Source: Enterococcus mundtii (GTDB lineage Bacteria > Bacillota > Bacilli > Lactobacillales > Enterococcaceae). Taken from it: a stretch of 64,000 bases of DNA. Position 1 is the first letter of the stretch; each line of letters starts with the position of its first letter. Location: assembly GCF_003957375.1 (NCBI RefSeq), contig NZ_CP025473.1:1637501-1701500 (forward strand), in the 5' to 3' direction. The translations under genes were made by a program, and so were the position numbers. This document shows positions 57,969 to 64,000 of the stretch, piece after piece. Below the pieces are notes generated by a model that ran no database searches, was not told the DNA's origin, and saw nothing but the letters and a program-made list of their open reading frames with translations.

Positions 57969-58621
57969 TTATTTCACATCCTACTAAAATTACTATTCCA
58001 TTATTATGTCCACATGAATCTTATCACAGGAAGGCATTCAGAATGAATGATTTTCACTCTTACAATTTCGTCACATGAAAACAAATAAAATGAAAACTCT
58101 CTATCTTTAAAAAAAGTAGACTCAACAATTAATTTAACATGTTTTATCCTAGGAAGCTACTGGATTCTTCTATAGTTTACAAATATTTCATGTTATTCAT
58201 AAATAGGGAGATTTTTGTAGACATATATCTTCAAAATAACAAGCGATTTCATTTTCTATTTCAATCTAAGATTTTCTTTGCTTGCGCTTTGATAGAAGGC
58301 TTTTTATCCATCTCTGTCTTTTACGTCCGCATGTAAGAAAATCATCATGCGTGAAAAAAAAAGTACGTTATTCTGTTTGGTAGAAGTGAGAACTACTTGG
58401 CATAATATTAAAAAAACTTTTTATTCGCCTCTTATTTCATTTGAAAATAACTAAGTATCTCTTTGCACTACCTGCTTCACTTTATAGAATAGGTAAATTT
58501 CAAGAAATAAAAACCAATATACAATAACTATAACCTGCTATCAAATCACTTGACGAAAAAACGAATTTCGGAGATGCTCAATCTAAGAACATATTTTATT
58601 TTAAAGTTAGGAAGGATGAAC
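57969..58621. other. Gene-free region between asnB and the membrane-anchored unknown
   Basis: 653 bases. Near its left end the minus strand has TGATAAGAT (about 58020-58028), an extended -10 for asnB. The rest is AT-rich; the 65-codon frame at 58139 has no ribosome binding site. I see no gene, RNA or clear repeat. Confidence 0.45.
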
Positions 58622-59182
58622 ATGAAAATCGGAAAAGTATTATTAGGGATATTGTTAGGGGTAACAACTATTATTGGGGCATTTATATTAGGTATCATGC
58701 TATTCCCGTTATTTGCACCAGAAATTCAAAACACGACAGTTCAAGAAACCACGAAAACTTCACAGACAAAAAGGACCGAACGTTCATTAACCACGACAGA
58801 AACAACAAGCCCAAATGATCAACAGCTAGTAAATCAAACAACTCCACAAGGACAAACCCAAGATCCAATTTTGGAAAAGGCATTAAACACACCTGCTACA
58901 CCATTGAGCGCCTTTAGCTCAGATCCTTATGATTGGGATTTAAATCAAGCGAATATTACGAACGGCACCGCTCAGTCTATCGGCTGGATTCAAGCAGAAG
59001 ACTCAACTGGAAGAATAGAAGTTGAATATCACTGCTTCGCTTGCGACACGAATTGGAACGGCAGAAATTACGCCTATGAATGGAATGGCCAAACAACGAC
59101 GACTAAAATAACTCCTTTTACAATCGTTGGAATACCTTGTGAACATCAAAAATCCTTAAAAAATCATGGCTATATTAGTTGA
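58622..59182 (+). CDS. Membrane-anchored extracellular protein, unknown
   Basis: 186 residues from the chosen start. One N-terminal hydrophobic segment (about 3-30, VLLGILLGVTTIIGAFILGI), then a Thr/Ser/Gln-rich linker (about 40-90) typical of wall-spanning stalks, then a small C-terminal domain (about 95-186) with Cys in HCFACDTNW and GIPCEHQKS that could form disulfides. No lipobox at the helix end. The frame extends to a TTG at 58550, but ATG 58622 has GGAAGG 6 bases ahead. Not recognised; family unknown. Confidence 0.75.
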   Translation: MKIGKVLLGILLGVTTIIGAFILGIMLFPLFAPEIQNTTVQETTKTSQTKRTERSLTTTETTSPNDQQLVNQTTPQGQTQDPILEKALNTPATPLSAFSSDPYDWDLNQANITNGTAQSIGWIQAEDSTGRIEVEYHCFACDTNWNGRNYAYEWNGQTTTTKITPFTIVGIPCEHQKSLKNHGYIS

Positions 59183-59231
59183 TTTCAGATAAATAGAAAA
59201 TCTATATAAAAAAGAGAACAGAATACTTGAA

Positions 59232-59301
59232 TACAAGAAAGCAAGCGCACAAACCAAAAAGACTACACCGTCGTTTAGATTTCTGCGCTTATCTTCTTGT
59301 A
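59232..59301 (+). terminator. Two-part stem-loop after the membrane-anchored unknown
   Basis: TACAAGAA-AAGCGCA (59232-59249) pairs with TGCGCTT-TTCTTGTA (59284-59301) across a 3-base internal loop, 34-base loop, then AATAAATTTTT. Distance from the gene's stop is 50 bases. Confidence 0.6.
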
Positions 59302-59336
59302 AATAAATTTTTATCGTTTACTAAAGTAATGGACTC

Positions 59337-59399
59337 GCCGATTTTCATATCGCAATAAAAAAAACCACTTGAAGCTCGATGATAAAAATCAAAATCGGC
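59337..59399. repeat. Interrupted palindrome, function unknown
   Basis: Outer arms GCCGATTTT and AAAATCGGC (9 perfect pairs), inner CATATCG/CGATGATAAAA partial pairing. No T-run. Could be an operator, an mRNA element or a decayed small mobile element. Confidence 0.4.
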
Positions 59400-59568
59400 A
59401 ATCACTACTTTTATACAATTTTTTCTTCTATCCTGCTTATTTCAAGAATTTTTTAAAACAACCTCTTCCATCCTAACGAAAAAATAATCCTCATGTTCAT
59501 TCAACCTTCCAGTATAATTTAAATATCAATGTGCAAGACATTGAAATAAATCAGGGTGGTAGATATAG

Positions 59569-59775
59569 ATGGCAATTTATTATTTTAACAAAAAAACAGA
59601 TGCGCGAGGAAATCACGAAGTCCACGTGATCTCATGTACGCATTGTCCAGAGGATGCACTTTTTATTGGCATATTTTCTACATGTGAAGAAGCCTTACAT
59701 AAAGCAAACACAACCCACTCATCTAAAAGTTTTGATGGTTGTTCTCATTGTTGCAAAGACTGTCATAGCGGTTGA
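59569..59775 (+). CDS. Small Cys/His-rich protein
   Basis: 68 residues, MAIYYFNKKTDARGNHEVHV at the start. Seven cysteines and several histidines: SCTHC, STCEEAL, GCSHCCKDCHSG. The pattern suggests zinc or other metal binding; similar short proteins with GNHEVH and DGCxxC...CH are known to me from many bacteria, but I cannot name a function. GGGTGG precedes the ATG by 7 bases, so it is well expressed at translation level. Stand-alone gene. Confidence 0.82.
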   Translation: MAIYYFNKKTDARGNHEVHVISCTHCPEDALFIGIFSTCEEALHKANTTHSSKSFDGCSHCCKDCHSG

Positions 59776-59927
59776 TTTTCAAGGGATAGCTAGGCTGTTC
59801 CTTATTGTTTCTTTCTTTTACAGAGAACTTTCTTTCTACATGAATCGGTCATATTTGAAAATTTGCAAATTACATAAAAGGAGTACCAAAAGGGGAGTCA
59901 AAAAATATTTCAGGGTAAAAAATCAAC

Positions 59928-59955
59928 AAAAAAGACACGACCTAAATCGTGTCTA
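59928..59955 (-). terminator. Terminator after tRNA-Ser
   Basis: Minus strand AGACACGA pairs with TCGTGTCT (TTTAGG loop) followed by TTTTTG. 16 bases after the tRNA 3' end. Confidence 0.88.
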
Positions 59956-59970
59956 AACGTTGGTATATAA

Positions 59971-60057
59971 GGAAGGTACGGGATTTGAACCCGTGCACCA
60001 CATTACTGCGGCTCGCCGGATTTCGAGTCCGGTGCATTACCACTCTGCCAACCTTCC
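59971..60057 (-). tRNA. tRNA-Ser (CGA)
   Basis: 87 bases on the minus strand. Acceptor stem GGAAGGT with ACCTTCC, D-arm, anticodon loop CTCGAAA (anticodon CGA, reads UCG), a long class II variable arm (GAGCCGCAGTAATGTGGTGC) and TTCAAAT T-loop. The CCA end is not encoded. tRNA genes are common integration sites, but no att repeat was noticed here. Confidence 0.95.
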
Positions 60058-60386
60058 ATGCCTACTATTTTTAATCTTTTTTCTAAAAATGTCAAGAGGT
60101 ATTATGCACTCCTGTTAATCTTATTTGTTTTGTAAACTGGTCATTTAAATACCGCAACAGTTATGTTTAAATCCGAAAACACTTTTCAAATTACATGATT
60201 GGAATAAAATAGCTTACGGGACATTCGTCCTCTCACCATCAAAAAACGAATAAACGGCGTTAACAGTAGAAGTAACCCCTTCGAAAGTTAAGACGCCATC
60301 CACTAAAATTTGAAGCACGTTTTTCGTGGATAGCGCCTTATTTCTCGAGGCTAAAAAACTTCTGTCTCAACCTCATGATGTTGTAA
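60058..60386. other. Gene-free region holding intergenic repeat copy B
   Basis: 329 bases between the tRNA and the TetR stop. The right half is the repeat (60217-60368). The left 150 bases (60058-60216) are AT-rich with no supported feature; the tRNA promoter is expected here. Confidence 0.5.
60217..60368 (-). repeat. Structured intergenic repeat, copy B
   Basis: Read on the minus strand, this shares blocks in the same order with copy A (33231-33371): GACAGAAGT, TTTAGCC, GGTTACTTCT (60268-60277), CGCCGTTTATTC (60248-60259) and AATGTCCC. It carries an extra stem-loop of about 45 bases, CGCTATCCAC with GTGGATGGCG (60294-60337), absent from copy A. It lies 18 bases after the tetR stop and may serve as its 3' end. 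It is too diverged to be a recent transposition product. Confidence 0.65.
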
Positions 60387-60953
60387 TTAGCGTATTTTTT
60401 CTGGATTTTCAATTGCAAGTACAGAATCGACCGTCGTTTTGATGATCGAAATGATTTGCTCTTCTGTAGGATGCATGATACTAGAAGACATCAATGAAGC
60501 AATACCAGTGATGGTTACCCAAGTACCAGTATGAAGCGCATCAATATACGCTTCCGATAAATCTTTATATCGGGCGTCCTCTTTTAATAACTTACGGAAA
60601 TAATTATAAGAAAAATCATGCATCTTTTGACCATTTCCATGTTCATCGATATATAAAGCCATGTAAAGGCTATGGTTTTTCTTAGCGAAATAAATATAAT
60701 TCAATCCTAAATCGATGATTTTATCTCCTGTACGCTCTACAGGAAACACTTCTTCTTCTAACTGTTGGAAGATGACATCTAATAGCGTATTTTTTAAATC
60801 TTCCATGTTTTTGAACTCTAAGTAAATCGGTTGGGTCGATATCCCCATCTTTTTCGCGATATTTCGTGCAGTGAAACCTTTAAATCCTTCTTTAGCAACC
60901 ACTTCATATGCAGCTTTCAGAATTTGATCCTTCGTATAGACTTTTCTTCTCAT
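60387..60953 (-). CDS. TetR/AcrR-family regulator
   Basis: 188 residues from the chosen start. N-terminal HTH (about 10-55): YTKDQILKAAYEVVAKEGFK and ARNIAKKMGISTQPIYLEF. C-terminal ligand domain of the WHG kind (YMALYIDEHGNGQ; LHTGTWVTITGIASL). It faces the DUF1576 gene divergently (254 bases between), so it may control that gene. ATG at 60951-60953 has GGGAG 7 bases ahead; the frame opens five codons earlier at 60968. Confidence 0.9.
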   Translation of the reverse strand: MRRKVYTKDQILKAAYEVVAKEGFKGFTARNIAKKMGISTQPIYLEFKNMEDLKNTLLDVIFQQLEEEVFPVERTGDKIIDLGLNYIYFAKKNHSLYMALYIDEHGNGQKMHDFSYNYFRKLLKEDARYKDLSEAYIDALHTGTWVTITGIASLMSSSIMHPTEEQIISIIKTTVDSVLAIENPEKIR

Positions 60954-61149
60954 AATAAACTCCCCCACTTCATGCTACAGTCTCTGTTCTTTTATTTTAA
61001 CCGATATTGATCAATTATTGCAAATAATATACCTAAATTGTTATATTTTAAAGCATATATGTGTTTTTTATTGGTTTTCTCAATTTTCTAAATATTTTTT
61101 TACGTAATTTGTTTCCCCTTACAATTTTTGATTTTGTGTTGAATTTAAG

Positions 61150-61179
61150 TTGACCTAAAGTTTTCTTTCAAGTTATAGT
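61150..61179 (+). promoter_or_regulatory. Promoter of the DUF1576 gene
   Basis: TTGACC (61150-61155), 18 bases, TATAGT (61174-61179), about 28 bases before the start codon. Faces the TetR gene, which may regulate it. Confidence 0.6.
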
Positions 61180-61206
61180 TAAATAAAAAGGAAAAGAAGG
61201 TGTGTA

Positions 61207-62541
61207 ATGAAGAATAAAAGTGACGTTATTTATATTCATCCCCAAAAAAGAATCATTTCTCAAAGAAAAAACTATTTTTACCTTATTTTTACAGGCGTGT
61301 TTTTTTTGATTATTGGCTTGCTTAGCGATTCTTTATCGAATAACCTCGTAGGATTAATGGTGATCATAACCTCCCCCAGTAATCTTTTGACCGACTATAT
61401 TGCTTTAGGTGGATTTGGAAGCGCATTTATGAATGTAGGACTCCTCACATTATCTTCTGTCTTACTAGCCTATCGCCATAAAGTCATGTTGAATGGTGCG
61501 ATGTTTGCTTCCATATTGACTGTCGCAGGTTTTTCATTCTTTGGGAAAAATCTATACAATTCCATCTCCATTATCCTCGGTGTTTATTTATATGCCTATT
61601 TTATGCACAAACCATTTTCTCAATATGTAATGATTGGCTTATTTGGTAGTGCACTCTCCCCTGTTGTCAGCTATATTACATTCGGAATGGGTTTACCAAT
61701 CCTTCAAGGTGCTTTCCTGGGTAATTTAGCCGGTTTGATCGCTGGCTTTTTATTGCCGATCCTAGCTGTTCAGACTCTGACCTTTCATCGTGGTTTTACA
61801 CTTTATAATATCGGTTTTACTTCAGGGTTGATTGCTATGTTGGTGACAGGTATCCTTCGGCAATTTAGTTATTCGATCGAAGTGCATTCGATTCTCTCGA
61901 CTGATTACCATCATGAATTGACTTGGATCATTTTTTTATTCTTTTTATTAACCGCTGTTTGTGGCTTCTTCTTTAATGCATTCAAATTGAAAGGATTACG
62001 TGAAATCTTTGAGTCTTCTGGAAAACTTACAACAGATTTCATCGGCACATCAGGTATCGGCGCCACCTTGATCAATATGGGCTTGGTTGGCTTGTTATTG
62101 ATGTCGTATGTCTTGCTGGTCGGTGGTGTGCTAAATGGACCTGTGGTGGGAGGAATCATCTCAGTAGCTGGTTTCAGCTCATTTGGAAGTCATGTTAAAA
62201 ATTGTTTTCCGATTTTGATTGGTATCTACATTGCCTCAATATTAGGAACAATGCATGATATGACCGAAACAACCATGCTCGTAGCTGCGATTTTCGGTAC
62301 AGGCCTTGCCCCGATCAGTGGATTTTATGGCGGCGTTTATGGAGTGATTGCAGGCTTTTTACATATTACTCTTGTCCATAATCTCAGCACATTACACGGA
62401 GGATTGAATCTATATAATAGTGGGTTTTCAACGGGATTTATTGCTGGTATACTAGTGCCTATCCTAGAAAATTTTACGTTTGCAGGGAAGGGAAAGAACG
62501 CACATGGAAATGGAAAAAGAACTATCAAAGAGGATCATTGA
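61207..62541 (+). CDS. DUF1576-type membrane protein
   Basis: 444 residues with about 11-12 membrane helices, family DUF1576 by recollection. The sequence looks internally doubled: GGFGSAFMNVGLL...LNGAMFA...VAGFSFFGKN in the first half and SGIGATLINMGLV...LNGPVVG...VAGFSSFGSH in the second, with LTFHRGFTLYNIGFTSG and LSTLHGGLNLYNSGFSTG also repeated. Such duplication suggests a transporter or channel with two inverted or parallel repeats. A small downstream gene overlaps by 38 bases. Substrate unknown. Confidence 0.88.
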   Translation: MKNKSDVIYIHPQKRIISQRKNYFYLIFTGVFFLIIGLLSDSLSNNLVGLMVIITSPSNLLTDYIALGGFGSAFMNVGLLTLSSVLLAYRHKVMLNGAMFASILTVAGFSFFGKNLYNSISIILGVYLYAYFMHKPFSQYVMIGLFGSALSPVVSYITFGMGLPILQGAFLGNLAGLIAGFLLPILAVQTLTFHRGFTLYNIGFTSGLIAMLVTGILRQFSYSIEVHSILSTDYHHELTWIIFLFFLLTAVCGFFFNAFKLKGLREIFESSGKLTTDFIGTSGIGATLINMGLVGLLLMSYVLLVGGVLNGPVVGGIISVAGFSSFGSHVKNCFPILIGIYIASILGTMHDMTETTMLVAAIFGTGLAPISGFYGGVYGVIAGFLHITLVHNLSTLHGGLNLYNSGFSTGFIAGILVPILENFTFAGKGKNAHGNGKRTIKEDH

Positions 62542-62845
62542 TGAATTTCTCACGTATTTTTACGAACATGAGATCAATGAGATTCGTATTGGCTTAGAAT
62601 ATACAGATGAAGGACTATATATCGAATTTCAAGGAACAACAAAAAATTCGCCAAAAGATTTGAATACATTGGCCTCACTGTTGAATACACCTAGAGATCC
62701 TAGTATGGAGATCTATTACCACGAATTGCTAGGTACCCCTTCCCATGGCCAAGAATCCTATCGATTACTTGGGAATCTGATCGATGATGTGGAAATCATG
62801 TATGATTCGCCAATTTTAAACATCAAGATTTTTCGCCGGATTTAA
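62504..62845 (+). CDS. Small acidic protein coupled to the DUF1576 gene
   Basis: 113 residues from ATG 62504 (next ATG 62510). Acidic, no membrane span, alpha/beta: EINEIRIGLEYTDEGLYIEF, SLLNTPRDPSMEIYYHELLG, and DDVEIMYDSPILNIKIFRRI. Not recognised. Translation overlaps the membrane protein by 38 bases, so they are probably co-expressed and may interact. AGGGAAAG precedes by about 8 bases. The frame opens upstream at a TTG (62480) but lacks a ribosome binding site there. Confidence 0.78.
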   Translation: MEMEKELSKRIIDEFLTYFYEHEINEIRIGLEYTDEGLYIEFQGTTKNSPKDLNTLASLLNTPRDPSMEIYYHELLGTPSHGQESYRLLGNLIDDVEIMYDSPILNIKIFRRI

Positions 62846-63049
62846 ATGTGAAATAGCCATGAAAGTTTTATAGATCATAAAATTAAGTAAATAAGACTCT
62901 AGATGGATGTTTTATTTTGTTTCATCCTCTATACTTGGTTTGAACTTACAAAATTGTTTGTTGTTTCTCACTTGAAATAGTGGCGCGCAGTTACGCTTTT
63001 CAGGTAAAATACAATTATCAGATGAAAACTTCGAAGGAGTTGACTAGGG

Positions 63050-63646
63050 ATGAACGTTGCAGTATCTCGTAAATTAATGAATATTATATCGATCATCGGT
63101 ATTGGTTTATCAATTGCACTCACGATTTATTTTATTAATCTAGGCGTCTTTAAAGATTTGAACGCATTAAGAGGTCTTGTAGGTGATTCAATTATTTTAG
63201 GACCGATAATCTTTATCTTGATCCAAATACTGCAAGTCGTTATACCGATCATTCCTGGAGGGATCAGCACCGCAGCAGGTGTCCTGATTTTTGGTCCTTA
63301 CGCTGGCTTTATCTATAATTATGTTGGTATTTGTATCGGTTCGATCATTATTTTCCTATTAGGTAGAAAATATGGAAAACCATTTATCCTGTCGATGATT
63401 AGTGATAAAACATATGACAAATATATTGGTTGGCTAGAAAACCAAAGTCGTTTTGAAAAGCTTTTTGCGCTAGCGATCTTTTTACCAGTAGCACCAGACG
63501 ATGCCTTGTGTTTAATGGCTGGCTTGACAAATATCTCAGTCAAAAAATACACGTTGATTATTTTGATTGCTAAACCCTTATCGATCTTTTTGTACAGCAT
63601 GGCATTGATTTATGGTGGTAACTTCCTGACTGGCTTGTTAGGATGA
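63050..63646 (+). CDS. TVP38/TMEM64-family membrane protein (DedA-like)
   Basis: 198 residues, five to six membrane helices. SNARE-associated/VTT domain markers: IPIIPGGISTAAGVLIFGPYAG (in two parts), ICIGSIIIFLLGRKYGK and FLPVAPDDALCLMAGL. Members of the wider DedA/VTT superfamily move lipids or support membrane homeostasis; function here is not fixed. AAGGAG precedes the ATG by 8 bases or so. A perfect 10-pair terminator follows. Confidence 0.9.
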   Translation: MNVAVSRKLMNIISIIGIGLSIALTIYFINLGVFKDLNALRGLVGDSIILGPIIFILIQILQVVIPIIPGGISTAAGVLIFGPYAGFIYNYVGICIGSIIIFLLGRKYGKPFILSMISDKTYDKYIGWLENQSRFEKLFALAIFLPVAPDDALCLMAGLTNISVKKYTLIILIAKPLSIFLYSMALIYGGNFLTGLLG

Positions 63647-63666
63647 TTTCTTAATAGATACACTGT

Positions 63667-63706
63667 GAGTACTGCAATGAAAGGTTCCTGCAGTACTCCT
63701 TTTTTA
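63667..63706 (+). terminator. Terminator after the TVP38-family gene
   Basis: GAGTACTGCA (63667-63676) and complement (63689-63698), 12-base loop, then CTTTTTTT. Confidence 0.92.
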
Positions 63707-63744
63707 TGTTTTTTGCGCTATAATGTTAGGAGTAGGTGATAATA

Positions 63745-64000
63745 ATGATCGTTTATTTAAAACGAAGTTTAGGAAATGCTTGGGATTTCTTGAAAGGAAC
63801 ACAAGCTTATTTTCGTGATGTAGTTCTAATGCATGGGTTTATTTTGTTTATTTGTTTGCCTTTGCTTGGTAGTATGACACGCTTGATTTTACAACGTGGG
63901 TCGATCGATTATCTTTCAACGGATAATATCCCCACACTGATTTCGCAACATCCAGGAGTTTTCTTCTCCTTGATTGCTGTCTTATTGTTGATTTTGCTCT
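63745..64000 (+). CDS. Membrane-domain glycerophosphodiester phosphodiesterase, N-terminal part
   Basis: The frame runs off the right edge (85 codons visible). It begins MIVYLKRSLGNAWDFLKGTQ, followed by YFRDVVLMHGFILFI and a hydrophobic helix, a polar stretch (YLSTDNIPTLISQHPGV) and a second helix. This matches the membrane domain at the start of large Gram-positive glycerophosphodiesterases (GPDPase_memb) by recollection. AGGTGAT precedes the ATG. The catalytic domain would lie outside the window, so the call is probable, not certain. Confidence 0.6.
   Translation, partial: MIVYLKRSLGNAWDFLKGTQAYFRDVVLMHGFILFICLPLLGSMTRLILQRGSIDYLSTDNIPTLISQHPGVFFSLIAVLLLILL

Larger units (their letters stand above)
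59183..59568. other. Gene-free region with two long inverted repeats
   Basis: 386 bases holding a terminator-like stem at 59232-59301 and a larger interrupted palindrome at 59337-59399 (GCCGATTTT with AAAATCGGC). No coding frame supported. The promoter of the small Cys-rich gene should lie near 59500-59550. Confidence 0.45.

Noticed and set aside
58139-58336. 65-codon plus-strand frame upstream of the membrane-anchored unknown
   Set aside because: No ribosome binding site and random Phe/Ile/Lys-rich composition expected from AT-rich DNA.
59654-59956. 100-codon plus-strand frame overlapping the small Cys-rich gene
   Set aside because: It is another frame of the real gene, continuing into the tRNA terminator.
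59971-60057. tRNA-Ser as a possible integration site
   Set aside because: No integrase gene and no repeated tRNA 3' end were found in the window.

Overview
The window is low-GC Firmicute DNA, most likely from the genus Enterococcus. I infer this from the gene content, the strong AGGAGG-type ribosome binding sites and the translated protein sequences. The species cannot be fixed by reading alone. It looks chromosomal: no insertion sequence, phage module, rRNA operon or CRISPR array was seen, and there is one tRNA gene.

Layout. Up to 3.5 kb lie translation genes on the minus strand (the start of a probable uppS, then frr, pyrH, tsf, rpsB). From 3.9 to 11.6 kb is an arginine block: an ArgR-family regulator, argS behind a T-box leader, arcA-arcB-arcC, and a divergent Crp/Fnr-type regulator. 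From 11.7 to 25.9 kb is a single-direction polysaccharide operon. Read in transcription order it holds a sortase-type surface protein, a class D-like sortase, a membrane protein, the CpsC/CpsD/CpsB tyrosine-phosphorylation module, a UDP-diacetylbacillosamine-type pathway (dehydratase, acetyltransferase, aminotransferase, phosphoglycosyl transferase), two glycosyltransferases, an EpsG-like polymerase, UDP-glucose dehydrogenase and a Wzx flippase. From 26.2 to 29.0 kb are tRNA t6A genes (tsaB, two GNAT acetyltransferases, tsaD). From 29.1 to 32.8 kb is galE-galT and a frameshifted galR. A DUF3042 gene, a structured intergenic repeat and a flavoprotein follow. From 35.5 to 38.4 kb is the fthC-gluP-yqgQ-glcK-rhodanese cluster.

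From 38.7 to 42.4 kb is an accessory LXG toxin island: two small helper proteins, an LXG toxin, its probable immunity protein, and downstream a decayed second toxin/immunity cassette. From 42.6 to 46.5 kb is a Fur-boxed siderophore uptake system. From 46.6 to 54.3 kb is kdpFABCDE, including a 26-codon kdpF. Then come dfrA, rpmG, a DUF2188 protein, asnB, a membrane-anchored unknown, a small Cys-rich protein, tRNA-Ser(CGA), a TetR regulator next to a second copy of the intergenic repeat, a DUF1576 membrane protein with a small partner, a TVP38-family membrane protein, and the start of a membrane-domain glycerophosphodiesterase.

Functional logic. The arc genes degrade arginine to ammonia, CO2 and ATP, while argS is controlled by uncharged tRNA-Arg. 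The polysaccharide operon appears self-sufficient for making, exporting, polymerising and regulating a surface glycan, and it carries its own sortase and candidate anchored protein. The most interesting items are that sortase/glycan coupling, the orphan toxin cassette with in-frame amber stops, the two-copy structured intergenic element, the galR homopolymer frameshift, and an ArgR that lacks one of the two adjacent arginine-binding aspartates.
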